Below, in pieces: positions 42,230 to 50,837 of a stretch of DNA of 64,000 nucleotides. Positions within the stretch are counted from its first letter, which is position 1. Every line of letters starts with the position of its first letter. The notes under the pieces are model-generated. The model worked only from the letters and a program-made list of their open reading frames with translations. It had not been told where the DNA came from and searched no databases. The stretch is taken from NCBI GenBank assembly GCA_024693845.1, contig JAILKJ010000003.1, positions 1 to 64,000 of the forward strand, given 5' to 3'. Made by a program: the position numbers and the translations under genes. Origin of the DNA: Lachnospiraceae bacterium (lineage in GTDB: Bacteria; Bacillota; Clostridia; Lachnospirales; Lachnospiraceae).

Positions 42230-45166
42230 ATGAAAGATTATAACGATAACGAAATAAAAGATGTAAGCATCCTCTTACCCGAGGATGGGTATGAGGAAGA
42301 TGATCGCGGCGGTGAAAACGAAAAGGAAGCCGAAGATTATTCCCAGATGTCCGACGACGAATTTTTTAAGAGCATGTGGGGCTTTTTGAAGGACGTTAAT
42401 GATGTGCACGGATCCTTCGGCAAGAATCCTTCTGAAAAGGAGCAGATCATCGAGGTGCCGGACGATGGGGACGGGCTTTATGATGGCGAAAATGAGGCCC
42501 CTGAAGAGGATCTGATCATCAAGCAGGATCAGAAGGACCGGGATGAGGAAAAGGAAGCCGAGAAGAAGAAAACAAAGCATATCAAGACCAACTCCCTGGC
42601 TTATTATATCGCCATGGAGAATGAGTATAAGTATGCCAAGAAGATAGATCCCAATGCGGAAATGCCTGAGGAACTGAAGGGCTTTCGTGAGACCATGAAG
42701 GCTCCTCTTATGAATAATACAGGCGAAAAGACAGGGGTTAAGATCGTTTCCGATCCCCGAAGGGATCAGGTGATAAAGGAAGCACAGGAGGCTGAAAAAA
42801 GAAAAGATGCGGCAAGTAAGGAGTTGGAGGCTGCAAAGGCTAAGCACAGCAAGTACCGGATCCGGGATCTTTCCCGTTTGGAGCTGAAGAGAAATCAGGA
42901 TCAGATCGCTGCTCTGGTGGAGCTTTTGGACAGCAAGGATCACTGGTGGAGAGGCAGTTCCCCAAATTTCCGGGCTCTGATGAAGGAGCTTAAGACCCTC
43001 AAGGAGCTTTCTGCCGATCTGGCGGCTCAGCGCGCAGATCATACCGAGATCACGGATCCCGCAAAGCAGAAGGAAAAGGAGAAACAGATGAAGGCGGCAA
43101 TGGGCCGTTACCAGCGCCAGATCGATCTGGTGGGACACGCTGCGGAAACCTATCTGATAAATAAGGTAGGGAAGATCAATTCCGATTATGCCCAGGCCCG
43201 GTTCGATACCATTACCGATATCAGGAATATCATGCTGGTAAACAGGGATTCCCTGAAAAATGCCTATCTGGAGAATGATGCTGTCAATACGGAGCGCAGG
43301 ATCAAGAACCGCAAACAGATGGAAAAGAGCAATGCCCAGCGTCAGAAGATCTATGACTGGCAGCAGAATATATATCACAAGTGCTCCTATTCAACCGACC
43401 TGTGCGGAGTCCGCAGCTCTTATATGGGTGATAACTTCACACAGGACTCTCTGGTTAAACTGGGCGGCAAGTTTTCCGTTGCCAGAGGTGCCGGTTTTTC
43501 TCTTTCCATGATGATCCTGATGGGTGAAAAGGATGAGAAGGGAAATAGGAAATATTCTATCGATGATGTGTTGGATCCCACAAAACTGTTGGCCGAAAAA
43601 CAGAAGATCTTCAAAGAAGTGATCGGTCATATGAAAAAGGGAGACGAAGACAATGAATGGTTGGCCGAAAAGTTTTATGAAGCCCATAAGACAGGTGAAG
43701 CGGCCATTGATGAGCTGATGAAGAAGGTGGATTTTAAAGATCCTGATTATATGATGTCGGAAGCCTTCACAAAGGCCGGTGTGATCGGTCATTCCATGAT
43801 GGATGTATGGCAGGAACTGGCCAGGATCCCGGAGGAGTCCCTGAAGGTATTAAAGGAGAAAGAGCCGAACCTACGGGGCATCAACAATATCAATGATTAC
43901 GGAGAACTGCTGGGAGCCAGAAGAGGCTATATCGATGTGATGAATGAAATGCAGTCCAAGCTGGCATCCCATCTGAAAAAACAGGAAGGCAATGGCGGTG
44001 TTGGCGTAGATGAACAGATGGCGTTGACATCTGCTTATTCCCTCAATATTCTGAAGGGTCATTTAACGTCCATCGCAGAGAAAAACAAGGACAAGCCCTT
44101 TAATCATTGGTTTAAAGTGCAGGATGCCGTTTTCGGCAAGGAGCTGGAGAAGGATGCGGCGGATTATTTTTCCGCCCTGCCGATCCCCGGCGGGACATTC
44201 TTCGATTACAATCTTTCCTCATTCCTGGACGGAAGTGCTTTTAAAGACCTTCATCATAAGAGGAAGGAAGACGGCGAGATTTCCGGTTCTCTGCAGGGCG
44301 ATTTTAATATAAATGCCATGGCAGATGATCACTCAGTGATCACTTTGACGGATGCGGAGCTCTATCGCCGGATCGACAATAAGCTGGAGCATTATGATGA
44401 GCTGAAGAAGACCAGCAACAAACAGCTGCAGGAGTACATAAACGGTGCCATGAAGGCTACAGGTTTTTTGGCAAAGCATATCGTAAGTCCCGAAAAGATG
44501 AATGAGGATGAGAAGAAGCAGGCTGCAGAGAGCATGGAGGCGATCTTTAAGTGTCAGGTAGCGATCGAGCTGCAAGGTGCCGGAGCCACCGGAGATCTGC
44601 TGAAGAAAGAAGTTGACGATATTACGGTCAAGCTTCCGGAATACCAGCGCTACATGAAGAACATCGGCAAAACTTCCATGGCAGCTCTGATTTACGGTAA
44701 TCTGGCCAATGAAGTTTCATCCAGCAAAGAGACGGATCTTTCCAAAGGCAGGATCGCCCGGGCCAGACTGGCGGACGGAAAGCAAAAGAGCGATCACAAT
44801 TTTGCCGTTTTCTATGCCACAGCTTTTGCCTGTGCCGTATATGAGGCCAATAACGGAGTATTGCCCATCAATCCCTATAAGCCTTTTGATAAAAGATTTA
44901 AAATGGGAGAGTATATCGACCATGTTTACGATTCCTTCTTCGGCTCGCCGGCAGGAAAGGCAAAGCTTGAAGAACTGAAGGCGAACCCGCATCAGATCCC
45001 CATGATCATGGACAATAAGGATAAACTGCGGGAAATGGTCAAGAGTCAGGACGAAAAGCTTCTTGCCCAGCGTGCGGAACAGCGCAAACTGGATGAGGAA
45101 AAGTTCCGTAAGCAGCGGGAGGAGAGTAAAAAGAATCAGGCGGCGTTGAAGAAGACCAAAGTCTGA
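42230..45166 (+). CDS. Large charged helical protein, 978 aa (cluster protein A)
   Basis: I do not recognise a named family. It is preceded by GGGGAGGTTCTC. There is no signal peptide or membrane helix, so it is probably cytoplasmic. The first 110 residues are acidic and disordered-looking (EDDRGGENEKEAEDYSQMSD). A coiled-coil-prone zone follows (about 185 to 300), containing GSSPNFRALMKELKTLKEL and YLINKVGKINSDYAQARF, a module also found in protein B. The middle part is more globular (CSYSTDLCGVRSSYMGDN, GKFSVARGAGFSLSMMIL), and the C-terminus is a basic and acidic helical tail. Element A precedes it. Function unknown. Confidence 0.7.
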   Translation: MKDYNDNEIKDVSILLPEDGYEEDDRGGENEKEAEDYSQMSDDEFFKSMWGFLKDVNDVHGSFGKNPSEKEQIIEVPDDGDGLYDGENEAPEEDLIIKQDQKDRDEEKEAEKKKTKHIKTNSLAYYIAMENEYKYAKKIDPNAEMPEELKGFRETMKAPLMNNTGEKTGVKIVSDPRRDQVIKEAQEAEKRKDAASKELEAAKAKHSKYRIRDLSRLELKRNQDQIAALVELLDSKDHWWRGSSPNFRALMKELKTLKELSADLAAQRADHTEITDPAKQKEKEKQMKAAMGRYQRQIDLVGHAAETYLINKVGKINSDYAQARFDTITDIRNIMLVNRDSLKNAYLENDAVNTERRIKNRKQMEKSNAQRQKIYDWQQNIYHKCSYSTDLCGVRSSYMGDNFTQDSLVKLGGKFSVARGAGFSLSMMILMGEKDEKGNRKYSIDDVLDPTKLLAEKQKIFKEVIGHMKKGDEDNEWLAEKFYEAHKTGEAAIDELMKKVDFKDPDYMMSEAFTKAGVIGHSMMDVWQELARIPEESLKVLKEKEPNLRGINNINDYGELLGARRGYIDVMNEMQSKLASHLKKQEGNGGVGVDEQMALTSAYSLNILKGHLTSIAEKNKDKPFNHWFKVQDAVFGKELEKDAADYFSALPIPGGTFFDYNLSSFLDGSAFKDLHHKRKEDGEISGSLQGDFNINAMADDHSVITLTDAELYRRIDNKLEHYDELKKTSNKQLQEYINGAMKATGFLAKHIVSPEKMNEDEKKQAAESMEAIFKCQVAIELQGAGATGDLLKKEVDDITVKLPEYQRYMKNIGKTSMAALIYGNLANEVSSSKETDLSKGRIARARLADGKQKSDHNFAVFYATAFACAVYEANNGVLPINPYKPFDKRFKMGEYIDHVYDSFFGSPAGKAKLEELKANPHQIPMIMDNKDKLREMVKSQDEKLLAQRAEQRKLDEEKFRKQREESKKNQAALKKTKV

Positions 45167-45228
45167 TATTGCAGCAGAAAGAAAAGGCAAAGCCGAAGGC
45201 GGCGGGAATGTGAATGAAATCACATTTT

Positions 45229-45258
45229 ATGCAACCGATATGGTATAATCAGTGTATT
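45229..45258 (+). promoter_or_regulatory. Conserved element ATGCAACC-N16-TGTATT, copy B
   Basis: ATGCAACCGA begins at 45229 and TGTATT lies at 45253-45258, 24 bases before the ATG of the 654-aa gene. A TATAAT (45244) also falls within the spacer. Confidence 0.75.
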
Positions 45259-45281
45259 TAGGATAACAGGAGGATCTTAAC

Positions 45282-47246
45282 ATGCCGAGACGAAATAAGA
45301 AAAAATACGACCTGAAAGCAGAGGATGTCATCGCCCAGAACAGAGCGCGGGAAGAGCAGGAACTGCAGCAGCGCGAGCAGGAAGCACAGCAAATGGAGGA
45401 AGAGCTTCTTACCGAGAACAAGCAGGATATTTATGATTATGCCTCAAGGGACGAGAAGATCGATTATCTCAAACAGCTGATGTGGTCCAAGGTGCTTCCG
45501 AGCGTGGGCGAGAACGGCGAGCGGTTTAAGGAAGAGCTGGAAAAGCCCGAAACCAGAGAGACCCTTGGTCTTGTTGCTGATAGGGTAAAGAATATCCGGG
45601 TAGCAGCCGAGCTGATGGAAAGCAAGGATCTGCAAAGGACCATATTCGGCGGACTTGTGCCCGGTAAAAAAGGCTGGGATAAGGCCAAAGAAGATTTTAT
45701 TCAGAATAAGCTGAACGGCATTGAAAATTATGGCACGGAATCCGCCTATCGAAAGGTGCTGGCGGAAAGAGAAGCCAAAGAGCGCTTGTGGCGGCAGAAA
45801 CTGGATGAATTTGCGTTCACTCAGGAGGACTATGAGAATGCTACGCCCAAGGAAAGAGCCGCGAAAGCAACGGAGTATATCAAGCTGTATTATTCGAAAG
45901 ATGCAGCAGATCCCAAGGCAATGGATGAAAAGCTCAAGGATCCCGTGGCTCAGGAAGTGATCCTGAAGACGGTAACGGACTGCAAGCTTTGGCACACTGT
46001 GGTAGACATGACCGGTCACGGTTCCTTTGTGGATGCCACACTCGGTTCATCCTATAATGCAAATTTTGACGACGCACAGAGAGAGCAGTCCAAGGAAGAT
46101 TTTTTGGAATACAACCTGAAAGCTGCCGTTCAGTATGATGAAAAGGCCGGACTCGAGGCACGGGCAAAGGAGAAAGCCGACAAGCAGAAGGAAGAAGAGC
46201 AGAAGCGAGTTGAAGATGCGGACAGCAGAAAACGGGAACACGCTGCCATCGATGTGGAATTCTATGATGATCACGGTCGGAATTTTGAAAAATGGCAAAA
46301 GTGGATCGAGGGTGTTGATTTCAATATGGCAGGCACCGGTTCCCGGACCTTTAAGCAGATGAAGGAAGCCATCGTGGATCTGAATAAGTTTCATAAGGAG
46401 ATGCGTTTCAATTTCAGGGAGGGGTATGATCTGCAGCAGCAGGAAGCGCTTATGGACAAGCAAAAAGCTGCTATGAAAGCCGTAGAAAAGTATTTGGCCT
46501 ATAAGCAGAAACAGATGGATAACGAGCCGGAACGAAGAAATAATCCCAAGAAGCAGAAACGGGAACAGCCCCGTATTGCCACCTCCATCAGGATCCTGAA
46601 GGAGATGGAAGATACCTTCGCGGTAGAGCAGGATGTTACCTTCAGAAAAGAAAGACATTTGCGGGATGAGCTGTATGACAAGATCATGGAAGAGGACAAG
46701 ATCCTGAAAAACCATAATACACCGCAGAAGGAATACCTGGCCTCCGTTGCCAGAACGGTGGATATGATCAATAATTTCGACGCTAAAAGATGGTATAAGA
46801 GTAACGAGCATGCATCGGATTTTCTGGAGATCCATGATAAAGAGGTGCATAAGGATTACAATCCCGATGTGATGAGGGAACTGCTTGGTGCCAGAACGGC
46901 ATCGGGGATGAAGGTATATAACGAGGCCTACAACATGACGATGAACGATCCGGATAAAAGACTGCATGTGAATGATCTGATTAATATGTCGCATGAGATG
47001 AGAGGCTTTGAGTTTCATCATCCGTTTCCCAATGTTAAACAGGCCATGGCTCTAGAACATGAAAAGGATGACTATATCAGAAATCTCTTGTCGGCAGATT
47101 CCAAAAATCAGCTCAATCGTCATGATCTTTTCAAAAATGAAGACAGCCAGATCATGGAACGAATGAATGCACAGGCAGAAAGACAGCAACAGCAAAACAG
47201 AAGCCACAACAGAAGCCAAAACAGAAGCCACAACAGAATGATGTAA
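45282..47246 (+). CDS. Large charged helical protein, 654 aa (cluster protein B)
   Basis: Unrecognised family. It starts after ACAGGAGGATCTTAAC. It begins basic (MPRRNKKKYDLKAED) and then has a Gln/Glu-rich predicted coiled coil (RAREEQELQQREQEAQQMEE). Around residues 350 to 445 it carries a module shared with protein A and, in part, F: GTGSRTFKQMKEAIVDLNKF, then YLAYKQKQMDNEPERRNNPK and QPRIATSIRILKEMED. The C-terminus is a repetitive tail, RSHNRSQNRSHNRMM, preceded by Gln runs. No signal peptide, membrane helix or enzyme motif is visible. Its own copy of the conserved element precedes it. Confidence 0.7.
   Translation: MPRRNKKKYDLKAEDVIAQNRAREEQELQQREQEAQQMEEELLTENKQDIYDYASRDEKIDYLKQLMWSKVLPSVGENGERFKEELEKPETRETLGLVADRVKNIRVAAELMESKDLQRTIFGGLVPGKKGWDKAKEDFIQNKLNGIENYGTESAYRKVLAEREAKERLWRQKLDEFAFTQEDYENATPKERAAKATEYIKLYYSKDAADPKAMDEKLKDPVAQEVILKTVTDCKLWHTVVDMTGHGSFVDATLGSSYNANFDDAQREQSKEDFLEYNLKAAVQYDEKAGLEARAKEKADKQKEEEQKRVEDADSRKREHAAIDVEFYDDHGRNFEKWQKWIEGVDFNMAGTGSRTFKQMKEAIVDLNKFHKEMRFNFREGYDLQQQEALMDKQKAAMKAVEKYLAYKQKQMDNEPERRNNPKKQKREQPRIATSIRILKEMEDTFAVEQDVTFRKERHLRDELYDKIMEEDKILKNHNTPQKEYLASVARTVDMINNFDAKRWYKSNEHASDFLEIHDKEVHKDYNPDVMRELLGARTASGMKVYNEAYNMTMNDPDKRLHVNDLINMSHEMRGFEFHHPFPNVKQAMALEHEKDDYIRNLLSADSKNQLNRHDLFKNEDSQIMERMNAQAERQQQQNRSHNRSQNRSHNRMM
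47195..47240 (+). repeat. 12-bp repeats coding an NRSH/NRSQ tail
   Basis: AACAGAAGCCA recurs three times in tandem at the 3' end of gene B and codes for the repeated RSHN tetrapeptide. Slippage could vary the tail length. Confidence 0.7.
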
Positions 47247-47326
47247 AGCAGTACAGAACCGTTTGGGTGACAGTCATCATCGAGACGGTTCTGTTGCTCG
47301 TTATATTGTCCGCAGATTTGCGAGGA

Positions 47327-47356
47327 ATGCAACCGAATGCGGATCAGCCGTGTATT
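47327..47356 (+). promoter_or_regulatory. Conserved element ATGCAACC-N16-TGTATT, copy C
   Basis: ATGCAACCGA begins at 47327, and TGTATT lies at 47351-47356, 67 bases before the 1097-aa gene. The 14 bases between ATGCAACCGA and TGTATT differ from the other copies. Confidence 0.75.
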
Positions 47357-47422
47357 CTGAACAGATACGAAAAAAACACAGACAGTATTGGTTCAGAGTA
47401 AAGACACAGGAGGAACGAACAT

Positions 47423-50400
47423 ATGCCGAAAATGACCAAGGAGACCCTCAGAGCTTTAAAACAATTTGCCGACCAGGTGATCGCAGCGGGAAATATCAAT
47501 ACCCCCGAAATGCGACGCTATTTCATTGAGGCCGCAAGGAACACTTCTTACAGTGAAGATGCCAGAAATGATGCGAATGAGATCTATAATATCATTACCA
47601 ACGACCATTTTCAGGCTTTTGATAAACTGAGTGCGCTTTCCGCCAAGATGCAGACCATGATCGATGATCCGAATTATCCAGACAATTCTCCGACTGCCGA
47701 GGACGACACGAGGGCAGTAACGGATACCTTCCGGGATTATTATGACAATTATCGCATGCTGGATACCCATATCATGAATTTTAACGCGGATACGGGTTAT
47801 AAGCCGCTGAACAAGCTCAATTCTCCGCTGCAGTCTTTGATCGGTGTGATCCATTCCTATTCCCAGATCGATACGCAGTATGATCTGATAAATATTCAGA
47901 TCGAGAACAGCTATACTCAGGCACAGATCGATGCACTGAAAAAGGAAAACAAAAAGTTGGATGACATGACCGACTTTATCGTGTTTGAAGTGGCGGATGA
48001 TGTGGATTTCCATAATGTGAACGATATTATTGACAAGCATCATGCAGATGAAAGAACCCTGAATGCCACCAGGGCGGAGCTTGCCGACTTAAAATCCCCG
48101 GACAAAAGACTTGTCTACGAAACCCTTGAAAAAAGGCGCATTGAAGAAGCACAGCAGCACCAGAAAAATTATGTGGATGCTTATAAAAAGGTTTTGGACG
48201 AGGCGGATCATGAGGTTCAGAAAGCCCAGGAGCTGACGGACAGTGCCCGGCATGATTTTGATGAGTATAAAAATCTGGAGGCCAGAACCCTGCCTATGAT
48301 CAGAAGGGCTGCAGAGGCCAAACAGGAACATGAAAGAATGTCGAAAGAGCTGCAGGAAATGCGAAGAAATCGCGTGAAGCTCAATAATCTGATCGATCTG
48401 ACCCATATCGATAAAGAGCCTCAAAGTGAGGCCGACAAACTGTATAAGGCCTATTATAAAGCAAAACGGAACAGTGAAAAATGGGAACAGGTGGGAAAGC
48501 TGTTTGAAGAGTTCTTCGAGAAGTACGGTAACTCCGATATGGCCATGGCAGTATGTGCAAGCCCGGAAAGCAACGTCGCCGTCACTTTCAAGAAGGTATA
48601 CCAGAATAATCCCAACACGAAAGCACAGTCAGACGAGATCAACGGTTCGGAAAAACTGCTTGCCGATATCAAAAAGATCCTTCCGGATCCCGAGTTCTGG
48701 GAAAAGAATGTGGCCAAGGCAAAGAATGAACAGGGCGTTTTGGACAGAAAGCTTTTGCGGGAAACGATCGAAAAGGAGACGACGCAGTTTGCGGAAAGCT
48801 CTTTTTATGATCTGGCAAAAGATCAGAATTATATCAATCATTTCCGTCTGAAGCAGATCAATAAGCTGCTCCTTGAGGCGACTGATAAGGAGGATCCCCG
48901 TGCGATCGAAATGCTGCAGGAGGAACAGAAAAAGCTCTATGACGAAATGTTAAACAACGGTTCCGGTGCCGTGGATCTGAAGCATGTCGACGACATCCTG
49001 GTGCTTCAGAAGCTTGTCAAGGACTTCGATCAGCTGAAACTGGATTTTGAGAATGCGGCAAAAGACTATGCCGAGAAACAGCAGGGAGCTTTGACCGCGC
49101 TGAATGATCTTGAAAAGCTGAAAGCCGGACAACTGATCAAAAACAATCCCGGCTTTGCCCGGCTGCGTGAAGCTGTGGAAAAGGGTGAGCTTTCCAAGAC
49201 AAGTTATGATACCGTTGTATCCCAGGCCTTCAAAGGCAATCAGATCCATAAGCATTATGAGGATATGACGCAGAAGGCGGAGGAGAACCTTCGCCAGAAG
49301 AAAGCCAGCCGAAAAGCGGTCAGTGAGCAGTATCGCAAGCTTAAGAGGGAAAATACCGAGATGAAGCTCGATGCTAAAGACTGCAGCTTTAATAACTATG
49401 TATATGATGTGGTCAAGAAGGCTGTTTCGGTACACAATCATGAGAAAGAACTGGAAAAGAACAGCGGCAGATATCAGCATATCCAGGATACCAAGCTGCA
49501 GTTCAAAACCGTAGAAGACAGCCGCCGCAATCTCTATGTTGCTTTCAAGGAAAAGGCGGCCAAAAAGCAGATTGCCAAGGGAATCTATGATAAAGTCAAC
49601 GAATTGAAAAGAAGCTTTACCTTTGCCCGGAATAATCCGAATCCGGATCCCAAGGCCGGTAACTCCAACAAATACAACGCCATCTATACCGCACTGGAAA
49701 GCTTCGGGACCAAACAGGATATTGAAAAGCTCTCGCCCGATGAGCTGAGGGAAAAATTCCGCGTTTTGTCCAAAGCGGCATCGGATTATAAAACAGCCAA
49801 GTTAAACCAGAAGCTTCATTTCAAGATCTTTGCTTCCAAGCAAAGAACCTTCCGTCTGGCCTATGCGGATGAGGTGACTACCTTCTGCAAGAACGAAACC
49901 GCACTGCTTGGCAACGGCTGGGATATCACGCCGGAAAATGAGCGCTATATCAGTGACCAGGCAAAGCTTCTGCCGGAAGGCATGCGCTATATGATCGATA
50001 ATCCCCGGGGACGCGATCACGTCAGGGATGAAAGTGTAGATGTGCGTTTCCGTCGCTATACCGAAAAACAGGCGGATTATAATGCGGTACACTATAAGGT
50101 GAATCAGCTCAAGGATATGGAGGCGGATATTAAAAGCCGTCTGAATTCCATAGACCTGCAAAGAAAAGGCCGCAAGGAGATCATCATGACAGATGAGGAG
50201 AATAAGCGGATCTATGAGCAGGAGACATGGACAGTCCTGTATTATCTTCATACTCTGGATGAACTGCACAACTACAAAGCCGGTGAAACTTCGGAGGAGA
50301 GATGGACAAGGCTGACTAATATGTATGAAGAATACAATGAGGATGCCAATGTCGCTGCGTTCATGGCAAACCCGCCGGATCAGAAATACAAGGATGTGGC

Positions 50401-50716
50401 CAATTATATCAACACAACCTATTCAAATCCCTCTGCCCTCATGCGGGAAAAGGTGGATACCGCTTCGATGCGCTCTTACCTGAAGGCTTACGGTAAGACT
50501 GCGGTGGAAAAGAACACCGAGAAGGAACTGTATGACAGAGAAAGGCAGCGTTTAAAAGCCATAGAGGACGAAAAGAAAAGAATACAGGAAGCGGCTGAAA
50601 AAGCAAAAAAAGACGAGCCGAAGTACGACAAGAAAGGGAATCGCATTCCCAAGCCTTCCGCTCCCCATAAGGATCTGACGGGGCCTACGGGCTTTCAGGG
50701 GCCGGGCAAAAAATAA
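47423..50716 (+). CDS. Large charged helical protein, 1097 aa (cluster protein C)
   Basis: Unrecognised family, 1097 residues, preceded by ACAGGAGGAACGAACAT. It is very rich in Lys, Glu, Asp and Asn with long predicted helices and coiled coils (about 240 to 340 and 590 to 690). No signal peptide or membrane helix is seen. Near residues 747 to 845 is a module shared with protein D: LESFGTKQDIEKLSPDELRE, then SKAASDYKTAK and FRLAYADEV. The end is a basic, Pro-rich tail (NRIPKPSAPHKDLTGP). Conserved element C lies upstream. Function unknown. Confidence 0.7.
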   Translation: MPKMTKETLRALKQFADQVIAAGNINTPEMRRYFIEAARNTSYSEDARNDANEIYNIITNDHFQAFDKLSALSAKMQTMIDDPNYPDNSPTAEDDTRAVTDTFRDYYDNYRMLDTHIMNFNADTGYKPLNKLNSPLQSLIGVIHSYSQIDTQYDLINIQIENSYTQAQIDALKKENKKLDDMTDFIVFEVADDVDFHNVNDIIDKHHADERTLNATRAELADLKSPDKRLVYETLEKRRIEEAQQHQKNYVDAYKKVLDEADHEVQKAQELTDSARHDFDEYKNLEARTLPMIRRAAEAKQEHERMSKELQEMRRNRVKLNNLIDLTHIDKEPQSEADKLYKAYYKAKRNSEKWEQVGKLFEEFFEKYGNSDMAMAVCASPESNVAVTFKKVYQNNPNTKAQSDEINGSEKLLADIKKILPDPEFWEKNVAKAKNEQGVLDRKLLRETIEKETTQFAESSFYDLAKDQNYINHFRLKQINKLLLEATDKEDPRAIEMLQEEQKKLYDEMLNNGSGAVDLKHVDDILVLQKLVKDFDQLKLDFENAAKDYAEKQQGALTALNDLEKLKAGQLIKNNPGFARLREAVEKGELSKTSYDTVVSQAFKGNQIHKHYEDMTQKAEENLRQKKASRKAVSEQYRKLKRENTEMKLDAKDCSFNNYVYDVVKKAVSVHNHEKELEKNSGRYQHIQDTKLQFKTVEDSRRNLYVAFKEKAAKKQIAKGIYDKVNELKRSFTFARNNPNPDPKAGNSNKYNAIYTALESFGTKQDIEKLSPDELREKFRVLSKAASDYKTAKLNQKLHFKIFASKQRTFRLAYADEVTTFCKNETALLGNGWDITPENERYISDQAKLLPEGMRYMIDNPRGRDHVRDESVDVRFRRYTEKQADYNAVHYKVNQLKDMEADIKSRLNSIDLQRKGRKEIIMTDEENKRIYEQETWTVLYYLHTLDELHNYKAGETSEERWTRLTNMYEEYNEDANVAAFMANPPDQKYKDVANYINTTYSNPSALMREKVDTASMRSYLKAYGKTAVEKNTEKELYDRERQRLKAIEDEKKRIQEAAEKAKKDEPKYDKKGNRIPKPSAPHKDLTGPTGFQGPGKK

Positions 50717-50722
50717 AATCCT

Positions 50723-50752
50723 ATGCAACCGAATCCGTTTCGCTTGTGTATT
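50723..50752 (+). promoter_or_regulatory. Conserved element ATGCAACC-N16-TGTATT, copy D
   Basis: ATGCAACCGA begins at 50723 and TGTATT lies at 50747-50752, seven bases after the stop of gene C, 86 bases before the 1149-aa gene. Confidence 0.75.
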
Positions 50753-50837
50753 ATACACAGAAAGAATCGAAACACTGCTGGATTTATAACATAACATCGA
50801 CGGATCCGAAGGATCTTCGAAAAAAGGAGGGACACTC

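Noticed and set aside
45244-45249. TATAAT as the true -10 box of gene B
   Set aside because: It lies within the spacer of the conserved element and is absent from the other copies, while TGTATT at the fixed distance is shared; it cannot be fully excluded.
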